A DNA stretch of 64,000 bases from Mytilus trossulus. Taxonomy: Eukaryota > Mollusca > Bivalvia > Mytilida > Mytilidae. Numbering within the stretch: position 1 is the stretch's first letter; every line of letters starts with the position of its first letter. The DNA lies in contig NC_086386.1 of NCBI RefSeq assembly GCF_036588685.1, positions 19,798,931-19,862,930 on the forward strand, written 5' to 3'. The translations under genes were made by a program, and so were the position numbers. Shown in pieces: positions 36,329 to 45,690 of this stretch. Below the pieces are notes generated by a model. That model searched no databases, was not told the DNA's origin, and saw nothing but the letters and a program-made list of their open reading frames with translations.

Positions 36329-37036
36329 TGTTTATTTTTAATTTTTTTGTCATTAATTTTTTTCTTCTTTTTCTTCTTTCACCTTTTTCATATTCTTATA
36401 TTTATTACAGAGCATGCCAGTATTTATATTTATGTATTGTTCAATAAGTGTATCATTTTTGTAAAGGAGACAGATTTGTAAAAGCAAATTGCGTGTTTCT
36501 GAATCCTGAATATTATTTCCTTTGTATAATATCGTATCATGATGAATTATCTGAATAAATATTGTTTAAACTAATGTTGTCTTATAAATACGTCTTTCAC
36601 CAACACGATTAATTATTTGATACAAAAAAGGTAATACAAATACGGATATTTCTTAGAAATGACGGTTATACTATGAAAGGTACGGTCATCCTTTATAAAT
36701 TACGGTCATTCTTTCGAAATTACGGTCATCATTTTACCAATCACGGTCATCCTTATTCAATGTTACGGTCATCTTGAAAATATTTTAAAGATGATTTACG
36801 GTCATCTTAGCGAATTTTTCAAATCCAATTTCCCGTTCTATACACGTTCTTTGGTAGAGATTTGTGACTTCCGTGTGAATCTTTGATATAATTACATCGT
36901 ATCAAAGTATGCTTTGTAAAGAAAATTATGTAGAAACACCTTAACAGACAATAAAAACACTGACCTAATTTTTCGTCCGACATCTTGGGATGACCGTGAA
37001 TGCAGTTACGGTCATCAGCTTTACCCCAGTGAGTTT

Positions 37037-37735
37037 GACAAACTCTTATTTTGATCATTGAGAAGCTTAATATTCCCTTAACAACACAACGTAATTAAAA
37101 CGTTTTTAGCTGATTTTACAGAGTTATCTCCTTGTAGTGTTAGGTACCACATTTAAATTCTACATAATTTATTCTATAGAGTTTACATAATTATGAGTAT
37201 TAAAATTGCATCCTTGTGATGAATGCACCGTATCAATTACATTATTGTATGAAATTCATATTTGGGATGTCATTACGAGGCAAAGATATTTATAACACAA
37301 TGTTGACAAGTGTACCCATATTTTACGTCAACATGTTTGGTGGCAGATATTTGACGTATATTTTTATGTATTTTTGTAAACTTCTTCTTAAGCTGTTATA
37401 CTTCGTATGCTACATTTATGTGTACTCGACTGTCAAATTTAAAAAAAATCTACATAAAGCTTTGAGAGAAATTCTAAATTGCACCAGACAAAGAGTCATT
37501 ACTGTCGGTTTTCCAATGAATCTGTCATAACAACTGAACAGGATGTTTTCCTTTAGTATGTTCTTAATAAATATGCAATTAGCTCATTTTTACTAAAGGT
37601 ACCACTATAAACTAAATTACACCAGAAAAAGACTTATTACATTTTGTTTTCAACAAGACTTACGTCATAATTAGATGTGCACTTATGTCGGATGGTTAAA
37701 TCTATGTTTGGTAATATCAATTTGCCGTGGCTAGG
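37037..37735. other. No gene seen
   Basis: This is A+T-rich. One 104-codon frame (37216-37530) has hydrophobic stretches but no recognisable motif, and part of it (ATAACACAATGTTGACAAG) is a repeat C fragment. Confidence 0.35.
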
Positions 37736-37739
37736 TATT

Positions 37740-37925
37740 TATATATAGTTGATATACGCCAGACGCGTTTCGTTACATGGACTCATCGATGACGCTCAGA
37801 TTAATATCATTAGAAAGCCAAACAAGTATCAAGTTGAAGAGCAGTGAGAACCCAAAGATCAAAACAGTTGAGCCAAATTACGGCTAAGGTAATCTATGCC
37901 TGGTATACATCACGTCATTGTGTTA
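37740..37925 (-). repeat. Hammerhead-type repeat, decayed partial copy
   Basis: In reverse it reads as the ribozyme end of the repeat at 61505-62424. It keeps the stem I halves GCGTCA and TGGCGT and the GAAACGCGTC block. The core reads TCGATGA instead of CTGATGA, and one stem II arm is altered (AAC for GAC). The body part runs through CTTTGGGTTCTCACTGCTC to ATAGATTACCTTAGCCGTAA. It is expected to be inactive. Confidence 0.65.
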
Positions 37926-37984
37926 TGTTTATGTTTAAGTTTTGTATTTTTGTTTTTCGTTTTTGCTAATGTGGTTTGTTCTAA

Positions 37985-38110
37985 TTGACAGATGAGTTTG
38001 TCTTTATTGAGATTAAGATTATAACACAATGTTGACAAGTGTACCTATATTTTCGAAATTTTTACTTCAATGTCTGTTTGTTTTGTTCCCACATTGTTAT
38101 ATATATGTTA
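37985..38110 (+). repeat. Dispersed repeat C, 5' half (split)
   Basis: It carries AGATTATAACACAATGTTGAC and TGTTTGTTTTGTTCCCACAT and breaks at 38110. The family sequence resumes at 39932 on the other side of the CACTA-like element. The two halves form one copy. Confidence 0.75.
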
Positions 38111-39928
38111 CACTGAGAAACGTGTCCTTCCCCCCAAACGTGTCCGATACTCCCAAACGTGTCCACATCGACGCCACTGAACTGCAAAACATGTCTAGTT
38201 GTAAAAAGGGCGTCAAAGCGTGTCATTTGTATTATTTAAACGCCTAGAAACGTGTCCATTTTTTAATAAACACCCAAACGTGCCCAATCCGTCAAACGTG
38301 CCAAATCCCCTAAAAATAAAACTGTCCTTTTCCGCTCCAAAAAAAATATAATTTAATTCCGAGTTACGATTTAGTGTAAATACTTAAAAACCGTAAAGTG
38401 TTTAGGCCTAATCCCAAATTCCCGGAATAATTAAGGTACAATCCACGAGTTCAGGCAAATATTCTTCTGCATCTCATTATTAAACTTATACAAAGTATGT
38501 TGTCGTCCTGTCCATGCATAATATTTGCCACTGGACGTAATGTCTCTTGTTTGCGTGTATTTAAGTGAAACACCCAAACGTGCCCAATCCGTCAAACGTG
38601 CCCAATCTGTCAAACGTGCCCAATCCCCTAAAAATAAAACTGTCCTTTTGCGCTCCAAAAAATATAATTTAATTCCGAGTTACGATTAAGTGTAGATACT
38701 TAAAAACCGTAAAGTGTAAATTCTTATAACTGTACACAATTCATTTAGGCCTAATCCCAAATTTCCGGAATAATTAAGGTACAATCCAAGAGTTCCGGCA
38801 AATATTCTTCTGCATCTCATTATATAACTTATCCAAAGTATGTTGTCGTCCTGTCCATGCATAATATTTGCCACTGGACGTAATGTCTCTTGTTAATAAT
38901 AAAGTTCATAATAAAAAACCTTACTACCAGTTTATAATTTTTAGAGCTCTTTTCCATTTTTTGAGAGAATCGAATAGTTTCTTAGTGAAGTTTTTTAAAA
39001 AAATCGGTCTTTACTGGCCCTTTAGATTTTTAAGTTTAATTAAGGTTTATCCCGAATAATCGTAAACAAATTTAGGCCCAATCCCCGGTATGATAATAAA
39101 ACTTCTGTATAGTATTTATTGTTAATATGATATCGTTCAGATAATGCATGAAATATTTGGCACTGGAATTATGAATCTTGTTTGTATGTCTTCACTTTAG
39201 TAGTGATGCTGAAAATCTAAAATTTATTAAAATATCTGATAAACAGTTTATCATTTGAATATCTTTTAAAATATCAGAACTGTTGAAAAGAAGGAAGTCA
39301 ATTCTTTCAAAATCCTACCGTGCAATATTCGCGGATTACAGCTGATTTCCAAATGCTTGCAAGGTAAAACTTTGTTTGGCTTGCTTGCTTTGTTTGTGTA
39401 ACTGTCAATACAAGCTTTGTAAATAAGACTGACATCTTTAAACAATATGTTTAGGCATAGTTTAACCTGAAGATATTATATTTGAATTTAATTTGGTGTT
39501 ATCCTATGGTAAACGCTTAATCCAACTGAACTAGAATTGTTTGTACATGTATGTGCGTTCTTAACGAGCATAATACTTGCAACTGGAGTATAAGCAATTT
39601 CAGTCAAAAGTCGATTTATATGTTACATATTAAATTTGCAATAACAACCGGCATTGAACTAACTGATACTAATAAATGATCATTTTATCAACTGTGTCCC
39701 CCCCCCCCCCATTATAGAATTGCCGTAAACGTTATTGATTTTATTCATATATTAGCGCTAAAAGACGTGAGACGTCCTGGCGTTAAATAGTGGACACACT
39801 TTGGCGAATAACAATTAGCGGACACGTTTGGGGGTTATAAAATCAGACACGTTTAGGGAATATTGGATATTACGGACACGTTTAGGGAGAATAGACACGT
39901 TTGGGGGAATCGGACACGTTTGGGAGTG
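38111..39928. mobile_element. 1.8-kb CACTA-like element with CAAACGTGTCC arrays
   Basis: The ends CACTGAGAAACGTGTCC and CACTCCCAAACGTGTCC (right, reversed) are flanked by TTA on both sides (38108-38110 and 39929-39931). A CACT terminus, a 3-bp duplication and many subterminal repeats (CCCAAACGTGTCC, CAAACGTGCCC and reversed GGACACGTTT, roughly six or more at each end) fit the CACTA/EnSpm group. A ~300-bp segment is duplicated in tandem (about 38272-38550 and 38572-38895). A poly-C run lies at 39700-39711. No transposase is present, so it is non-autonomous. Confidence 0.75.
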
Positions 39929-39931
39929 TTA

Positions 39932-40125
39932 CATATATAATGCGACTGTCATAAAAGTGAGACATATAGCTAGCTATAAAACCAGGTTTAATTCACCATT
40001 TCTACATAAGAAACTGTCTATACCAAGTTTATAAGAATATGACAGTTGTTAGCTATTCGTTTGAGGTGTTTGAGGTGATTTTGCTATTTGACTGTTGGTT
40101 TTGAATTTTCGTTGTATAATATTTT
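39932..40125 (+). repeat. Dispersed repeat C, 3' half (split)
   Basis: It continues the copy from 38110 with ATGCGACTGTCATAAAAGTG, AAAACCAGGTTTAATTCACC and ATGACAGTTGTTAGC. Confidence 0.75.
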
Positions 40126-40726
40126 AAGCCTGGTATATATGTGGTAGAGCTATGTTTTTATGTTTTATGTTAATTAAGATTTTATGTTATTAGAATACAT
40201 ACGGGATATATTCTATTTACAGTTATTATAATTTGTAGTCTGCTAGTTTATTCAGATAGAACATTTCCTACTGTTTATATCTTTTCTATTGGTCACTATG
40301 ATTTAGGCGGGAATCTTTTAGTTAACTATTCTTTGTTCTCTTCAGGTGGCAAAAAGTATGTATATGAAGTGGTAGCCATTTTCTACAGCTCTATTGGAAT
40401 TTGTTATATATCTTCAGTTTTGAAATAGTCTAGGACTTTCATATTCTTTTATAAGGTCAGTTTATTACTAATATATTCATTACAATAACATTCCAGTTTT
40501 AATGTCCAAGAGTGTGTAATATATAAGTGTATAATTGAATGAATAGATGACCGTGTTGTGAAAGGTGTGTGCGATTGATTAAATAGTAAAGTGATGTATA
40601 AACTATTCATAACACATACAGTCATAAAGATAAACTTGATAATATAGATTTATTTGTAAGATTTAATAAACTATATAAAATCTACATAAAACTGGTAAAA
40701 GTATGATTTATACTTAAATTTTTATT
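40126..40726. other. No gene seen
   Basis: This is A+T-rich sequence left of the LTR retrotransposon. Nothing is recognised. Confidence 0.35.
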
Positions 40727-40731
40727 AACAG

Positions 40732-41015
40732 TGTAGCAAATGTGTTTGGGGCGTGTAATGCAATTGTTACCTGAATTACTAAGGGTCTTCATGAAGCACT
40801 AAGTACAACTTTGCAGTCTTTTAGGATGCGAAGTTTACTCGTTGAAGCTTGGAATAGAAGTGAGGCTCAGCATGGTTCCTTTCTGGTTCTTTATTTCCGT
40901 TTCCCATCAGATAGAAAGCGAGGGTAAGCTTGTCTGGTTCCCAGTTTCAGATATCATATTCCTCCTATATGGGAGAACCGCTAAAACGGTGTATCAATCA
41001 TCCAACGGCACCACA
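40732..41015 (-). repeat. 3' LTR (left)
   Basis: It reads TGTGGTGCC...GCTACA on the element strand, so it has TG...CA ends. Its partner at 50014-50297 has the same length. Most differences from the partner are single substitutions. Confidence 0.9.
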
Positions 41016-41024
41016 TTCCTCTCC
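41016..41024 (-). other. Polypurine tract
   Basis: GGAGAGGAA on the minus strand lies directly before the 3' LTR, where plus-strand DNA synthesis is primed in LTR elements. Confidence 0.75.
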
Positions 41025-41104
41025 GTTTTCTAGAGGAACAACTCAAATGATCTTGGTTTGTTCGCCATGAGCAAATTTGTTGACAATTAAAAGTAGTAAC
41101 ATTT

Positions 41105-41325
41105 ATACAAATATCTTAAACCAATTACAAACCAGTTAATCCGGTGAGATGTAAAAGGCTGAAGACCAAAAGTGTACGTCAATGGGACACTTATTTAATC
41201 AACTATATATTATTTACAAAATATCGTAAACCAATTACAAACCAGTTAATCCGGTAAGATGTAAAAGGCTGAAGATCAAAAGTGTACATCAATGGGACAC
41301 TATTTATATATTATTTACAAATCTT
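41105..41325 (-). repeat. ~110-bp tandem duplication in the 3' untranslated part, with ACCAGTTAATCCGG
   Basis: Two units (about 41105-41215 and 41216-41325) share ACCAATTACAAACCAG, AGATGTAAAAGGCTGAAG and TCAATGGGACACT. Each carries one copy of the ACCAGTTAATCCGG motif that is also scattered through the 5' leader of the element. Confidence 0.8.
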
Positions 41326-41436
41326 ACAAAATGAAATTGTGTTTAAAAACTGCCAATCACTATGAATTTATGAAGATGAAATTTTTAAATTGCTGCCAAA
41401 CTTTACTTCCAACCCCTCCCCCTTAACAACCATAAA

Positions 41437-42468
41437 TCACTTTAGAAATTTTTTTGTAGTGGTGGCCAAAACTTCTTCAACAGGTATTAGTAGTAATTTT
41501 GCAATTTCATGGGCTACAAAGATGACTGTATTAGCAATTTCTTCTTTATAGCGGATATATGGTGCATCAGATTCCAAAACTATTCTGTCGATTCCTTTAT
41601 TGCAAATGAATTGTTTGATGGTTGGATATTTGTTGGTAAAGATGAAAGATGTAACGCCAAATACAATGTCCCAAAAGTGTGATGAAGCAGATTCAAAAAT
41701 TTCTTCTGTCCCTGTGAAGCAATGCCAGTGAATTTTGTGATTCTGGGGTAAAGTATTAACCATGGAGGTTAGAGTTGCAAGATTGAGGTTTCTGTCTCCT
41801 CTGCTATGGATGACGACTGGGATATTTTTCTGTACCGCCAAATTAAGTTGCTTCTCAAAGTATGTTACTTGATTTCGGAAATTTTGATAATTTGGTCTGT
41901 CTGTAGTGTCCAATCCACATTCCTCTACTGATACTGTTTTTGAAGAGTCCAAAATTGAAATTAAATTTTTGAAAAACCGGTCTAAAGTTGATGTTGAATT
42001 TGAGTTTACAATTCTAGGGTGTATTCCGAAAGAGAGTTGAATTCTGTGGTCTTTTCTAATTTCTGACCTTTCTGCTGATGATGGAAATTTTGCAGGATTA
42101 CAGTAATTAGCAACCAAGAACGACAAGTTGGTCTTGTAGAGATCAGCTGTACCCATATCATCCAACTCATGGATACCAGTTAATCTGGTTTTTACCATGA
42201 GTTGGTCGAGATGAAAATGAGCATCGACAGCCATCAGTGGTCCAGTTGGTTTAACTGAGAGGCATCCAATAGGTAGTCCAAAGCGGTCTTTTTGTTCTTC
42301 GAAATTTTGTAGAAAGTTTTGTTGTTCCGGAGTTAATTTGCTGATTACAATTTTCAAGATTTTCCAATGAAGTAGAGAGTTAATGAATATTTGGCCAAAG
42401 TTGTTGAAGATGTTAAAGCTGAATTTTGGTAAATTGTTGATCTGACAGAAAATATCTGCCAGAAAAAA
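41437..42468 (-). CDS. TatD-family metal-dependent nuclease encoded in an LTR retrotransposon
   Basis: An open frame of at least 306 codons ends at 41437. TatD motifs, numbered from the TTG at 42357, are HFH at 47-49, GIHPR at 111-115, EECGLD with Glu146, VVIHSRG with His184, HWHCFTG with His212, and LESDAPY with Asp264. These are all the metal ligands of the family, whose members act as DNA exonucleases or endonucleases and phosphodiesterases. There is no ATG at a plausible start. The frame is open upstream to 42468, where it meets the C2H2 frame at a U UUU UUC slippery heptamer, so the likely product is a C2H2-TatD fusion made by -1 frameshifting or by a lost base. It lies in the env position, between integrase and the 3' LTR. 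It looks metazoan-element-borne rather than bacterial contamination, since it is inside the LTRs. Confidence 0.85.
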   Translation of the reverse strand, partial: FFLADIFCQINNLPKFSFNIFNNFGQIFINSLLHWKILKIVISKLTPEQQNFLQNFEEQKDRFGLPIGCLSVKPTGPLMAVDAHFHLDQLMVKTRLTGIHELDDMGTADLYKTNLSFLVANYCNPAKFPSSAERSEIRKDHRIQLSFGIHPRIVNSNSTSTLDRFFKNLISILDSSKTVSVEECGLDTTDRPNYQNFRNQVTYFEKQLNLAVQKNIPVVIHSRGDRNLNLATLTSMVNTLPQNHKIHWHCFTGTEEIFESASSHFWDIVFGVTSFIFTNKYPTIKQFICNKGIDRIVLESDAPYIRYKEEIANTVIFVAHEIAKLLLIPVEEVLATTTKKFLK

Positions 42469-43076
42469 ACTTCTTCTGTTCTAAATGTTAATTGTTGGGA
42501 TGCTCCATACGATACATTACAAGCAATATTTAAACAATTAATAAAATTTACTAATCCATCTGGATAGGACACTTCCAACATCCTGGCTAATTCCCTTAGC
42601 AGACCATTGACTAACTGCACCCACATCTGATATTTGTCTGGGCCAAATTTTGCCTCACTGTCAACTTCTGGGTGTGTTTCATTTATGTGGTGTTTCAGCA
42701 TTGTAACCTCCGAAAATTGTAGGTTACAATGGAAACAAGCTGATTCGGCAGCTACATACCATGGCAGATGGAGTTTTACTGTATGCCTAAATGGATGTCT
42801 CATTGGAAGCTGACAGATGAAACAAGGCTTACACCTTGGAGGACAGGCAACCAGTACCTCAGGTTCTATGGGAGGTATACAGGGATCCTCATCAGCCTCT
42901 TTCACTAATTGGTGATATTGTTCTGCCTCCGTTGGAATAATCCTTACAACAATGGGTATCCCCATATCTTTATCCGCTGCCTGTAGTACCTCCTGGTACT
43001 TTTTCTGATCTCTCTCCAGTTCTTGTTTCCTGGTGATGACCATAGGAACGCAATGGTCCTCGTCAGCCTCCCTCAT
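42354..43076 (-). CDS. Double C2H2 zinc-finger region of the retroelement's third gene
   Basis: The frame continues from the Glu/Gln repeat upstream; the ATG at 43076 is internal. Two acidic repeats (ADEDPCIPP-like) come first. They are followed by finger 1 (C85, C88, H98, H103) with an HLPWY tail, and by finger 2 (C114, C117, H129 or H130, H135). After about residue 204 the frame passes a T7 run and ends 36 codons later in a tail without recognisable features, whereas the -1 frame leads into TatD. The fingers could bind nucleic acid or an integration partner; this is inference. No env-like signal peptide or membrane segment is present. Confidence 0.7.
   Translation of the reverse strand: MREADEDHCVPMVITRKQELERDQKKYQEVLQAADKDMGIPIVVRIIPTEAEQYHQLVKEADEDPCIPPIEPEVLVACPPRCKPCFICQLPMRHPFRHTVKLHLPWYVAAESACFHCNLQFSEVTMLKHHINETHPEVDSEAKFGPDKYQMWVQLVNGLLRELARMLEVSYPDGLVNFINCLNIACNVSYGASQQLTFRTEEVFFWQIFSVRSTIYQNSALTSSTTLAKYSLTLYFIGKS
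42462..42468 (-). promoter_or_regulatory. Candidate -1 ribosomal frameshift site (T TTT TTC)
   Basis: In the C2H2 frame the codons are GTT TTT TTC, so the heptamer fits X XXY YYZ exactly. A one-base backward slip enters the long TatD frame, which has no upstream start of its own. A stimulatory structure downstream was not demonstrated. A simple one-base deletion in the T-run would look the same. Confidence 0.5.
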
Positions 43077-43144
43077 TACCTGACGGTATCTTTCATCCTC
43101 TTTCTCCTGCCTCCTTTCTCTCTCTCTAATTACAATTCTAAGAT

Positions 43145-44740
43145 CTTGTTGTTCTTCCTCCTGTTCTACCTCCTGCTGGGTATCTTCCTCATCTTGCTGT
43201 TCTTCCTCCTGTTCTAACTCCTGCTGGGTATCTTCCTCATCTTGCTGTTCTTCCTCCTGTTCTAACTCCTGCTGGGTATCTTCCTCATCTTGCTGTTCTT
43301 CCTCCTGTTCTAACTCCTGCTGGGTATCTTCCTCATCTTGCTGTTCTTCCTTCTGTTCTAACTCCTGCTGGGTATCTTCCTCATCTTGCTGTTCTTCCTC
43401 CTGTTCTACCTCCTGCTGGGTATCTTCCTCATCTTGCTGTTCTTCCTCCTGCTCTAACTCCTGCTGGGTATCTTCCTCATCTTGCTGTTCTTCCTCCTGT
43501 TCTAACTCCTGCTTGGTATCTTCCTCATCTTGCTGTTCTTCCTCCTGTTCTTACTCCTGCTGGGTATCTTCCTCATCTGGCTGTTCTTCCTCCTGTTCTA
43601 ACTCCTGCTGGGTATCTTCCTCATCTTGCTGTTCTTCCTCCTGTTCTAACTCCTGCTGGGTATCTTCCTCATCTTGCTGTTCTTCCTCCTGTTCTAACTC
43701 CTGCTGGGTATCTTCCTCATCTTGCTGTTCTTCCTTCTGTTCTAACTCCTGCTGGGTATCTTCCTCATCTTGCTGTTCTTCATCCTGTTCTAACTCCTGC
43801 TGGGTATCTTCCTCATCTTGCTGTTCTTCCTCCTGTTCTACCTCCTGCTGGGTATCTTCCTCATCTTGCTGTTCTTCCTCCTGTTCTAACTCCTGCTGGG
43901 TATCTTCCTCATTTTGCTGTGCTTCCTCCTGTTCTACCTCCTGCTGGGTATCTTCCTCGTCTTGCTGTTCTTTCTCCTGTTCTTACTCCTGCTGGGTATC
44001 TTCCTCATCTTGCTGTTCTTCCTTCTGTTCTAACTCCTGCTGGGTATCTTCCTCATCTTGCTGTTCTTTCTCCTGTTCTAACTCCTGTTGGGTATCTTCC
44101 TCATCTTGCTGTTCTTCCTCCTGTTCTAACTCCTGCTGGATATCTTCCTCATCTTGCTGTTCTTCCTCCTGTTCTAACTCCTGCTGGGTATCTTTCTCAT
44201 CTTGCTGTTCTTCCTCCTGTTCTAAATCCTGATGGGTATCTTCCTCATCTTGCTGTTCTTCCTCCTGTTCTAACTCCTGCTGGGTATCTTCCTCATCTTG
44301 CTGTTCTTCCTCCTGTTCTTACTCCTGCTGGGTATCTTCCTCATCTTGCTGTTCTTCCTCCTGTTCTAACTCCTGCTGGGTATCTTGCTGTTCTTCCTCC
44401 TGTTCTAACTCCTGCTGGGTGTCTTCCTCATCTTGCTGTTCTTCCTCCTGTTCTAACTCCTGCTGGGTATCTTCCTCATCTTGCTGTTCTTCCTCCTGTT
44501 CTAACTCCTGCTGGGTATCTTCCTCATCTTGCTGTTCTTCCTCCTGTTCTAACTCCTGCTGGGTATCTTCCTGATCTTGTTGTTCTCCCTCCTGTTCTAC
44601 CTCCTGCTGGGTATCTTCCTCATCTTGTTGTTCTTCCTCCTGTTCTACCTCCTGCTGGGTATCTTCCTCATCTTGCTGTTCTTCTTCATCTTGCTGTTCT
44701 TCCTCCTGCTGGGTATCTTCCTCCTCTGCTATCCAAACAT
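43145..44740 (-). repeat. 48-bp coding minisatellite (~33 units), Glu/Gln-rich
   Basis: Read on the minus strand, each unit encodes DTQQELEQEEEQQDEE and is in frame with the C2H2 region downstream. Unit variants are mostly synonymous or Leu/Val exchanges. One unit has a 9-base in-frame deletion (about 44382). Three units have TTA changed to TAA (43551-43553, 43983-43985 and 44319-44321), giving stops. A long acidic, glutamine-rich, probably helical or disordered N-terminal arm is implied. The Cys/Ser- and Leu/Pro-rich frames on the plus strand are shadows. Confidence 0.85.
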
Positions 44741-45066
44741 CTTCCTCTATCCATACATCTTCTTCTATACCTTACTCTTCCTGCTCTTCCCATACCTCTT
44801 CCTGCTCTGTCTCCTGATGATTATCTTCCTCCTGCTGAGTATCCTCATCATAGTCCAGGCCTCACGGTCATAAAACTTTCGAGCATGAGTTTTGTACTCA
44901 GACTTAAAAACCAACCAATCAAATTGCTGGATTTCATGTTTCGAGCATGATTTTTGTGCTCCGATCACTGAGCAAAGTTTTATGCCTTTAAGGCCAGGTC
45001 TTCATAATATTAATGCTGCCTATAAACCTCTTCCATCTCTTTTCCATCATTCCAACTTTTTGCCAT
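44741..45066 (-). pseudogene. N-terminal part of the third retroelement gene, broken
   Basis: A likely start ATG is at 45066 (product begins MAKSWNDGKEMEEVY). An in-frame TAA follows 18 codons later, then a palindromic insert (44856-44994), then acidic coding sequence with EEVWEEQEE and EEDVWIEEDVWI leading into the 48-bp units. A further TAA lies at 44772-44774. The start is inferred from frame continuity with the repeat, allowing for the insert. Confidence 0.45.
44856..44994. mobile_element. Palindromic MITE (~140 bp) inside the retroelement
   Basis: The ends CCAGGCCTCACGGTCATAAA and CCTGGCCTTAAAGGCATAAA (reversed) are inverted, and inner words (GAGCATGA/TCATGCTC) also pair. Flanking 10-mers on the element strand, ATTATGAAGA and ACTATGATGA, agree at 8 of 10 and may be a decayed target duplication. 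It interrupts the third gene. Confidence 0.6.
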
Positions 45067-45210
45067 GCTGGAAGTACACAATTATCCTCATGCTATTTTT
45101 TTTTCTTTTAAAACTTCTATATACAATATTTTACAATGTTTAGTTAGTTTTTTTTTGTTTTTTGTTTTCTTCATTATTATTTGTTTAAAAACCAGCCAAT
45201 CTGGCAAAAA

Positions 45211-45690
45211 TTAAAACTCATCGGACAAATCATAGTCGTCCAGGTATTTTGGACGATTTCTGATTCTACCACCATAGTTGTTAATTGCGTACAAAAATGT
45301 ATCATCTAAATTATCAGTGCTATCATTATTTAAAAATACATTTATACCATCTAGATTATTTACAACATGTCTATCAGCTAAATCAACATCAGATGAATAT
45401 CTTGTTTTTAATCCGGTACTATGCTGCTCTCCACCAACTTCCTGAATTTCTTCCGTAATATCAAGGAAAGACTCTAAATCTTGGAGTTGTTGAAAAGACT
45501 CTAAGCCAGTTGATCCGGCATAGTCTTTGTTTATACCTTCTTCTGTCTCTTGAACAAAAAGATCTGGTTCCCCGTCATTATCGTCTTTAAATAACTGTGA
45601 TAAATCATGAATATTTTCTTCTTATGTCTGGCCAATCCCAAGGCTATAATCTACCTCACCTTGAAGAAGACGGTGTCTCATATACTTCAA
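45211..45690 (-). CDS. Acidic C-terminal tail of the retroelement Pol
   Basis: Downstream of the integrase GPY/F module, an open stretch of about 140 codons runs to the TAA at 45211-45213. It has no ATG. It is rich in Asp, Glu and Asn, with phrases such as LFKDDNDGEPDLF and YLDDYDLSDEF at its end. Two stops (TGA after KIPP near 45690, TAA near 45624) separate it from the integrase in this copy. No domain is recognised; its position suggests a Pol extension. Confidence 0.5.

Larger units (their letters stand above)
32077..37031. mobile_element. 4.96-kb TIR element with ~400-bp ends and GATGACCGTAA arrays
   Basis: Two inverted arms of about 400 bp (32077-32475 and 36635-37031) begin CACTGGGGTGAAGCTGATG and CACTGGGGTAAAGCTGATG. 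The 5-bp repeat AGTTT flanks both sides (32072-32076 and 37032-37036). Each arm carries seven to eight copies of GATGACCGTAA, some inverted as TTACGGTCATC. The interior has been invaded by a LINE and a small element, so the original cargo, if any, is not visible. The CACTG start recalls CACTA elements, but 5-bp duplications are unusual for those, so the superfamily is left open. Confidence 0.8.

Noticed and set aside
38431-38874. Minus-strand frames with DWARLT repeats
   Set aside because: They are translations of the CAAACGTGCCC subterminal repeats of the CACTA-like element.
41437-42357. TatD frame as bacterial contamination or a host gene
   Set aside because: It lies between integrase and the polypurine tract of an element with matched LTRs and target duplication, and it joins the C2H2 frame.
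43513-44232. A 239-codon plus-strand frame rich in Ser, Cys and Trp
   Set aside because: It is the antisense shadow of the 48-bp Glu/Gln-coding minisatellite. The minus-strand frame is continuous with the C2H2 gene, and the plus-strand frame has no domain outside the repeat.
43145-44740. Possible CRISPR-like array
   Set aside because: The units are directly tandem without unique spacers, encode protein in frame and lie in a eukaryotic retroelement.
43919-44950. A 343-codon plus-strand Leu/Pro/Ala frame
   Set aside because: It is another shadow of the same minisatellite, and it runs on through the nested palindromic insert.
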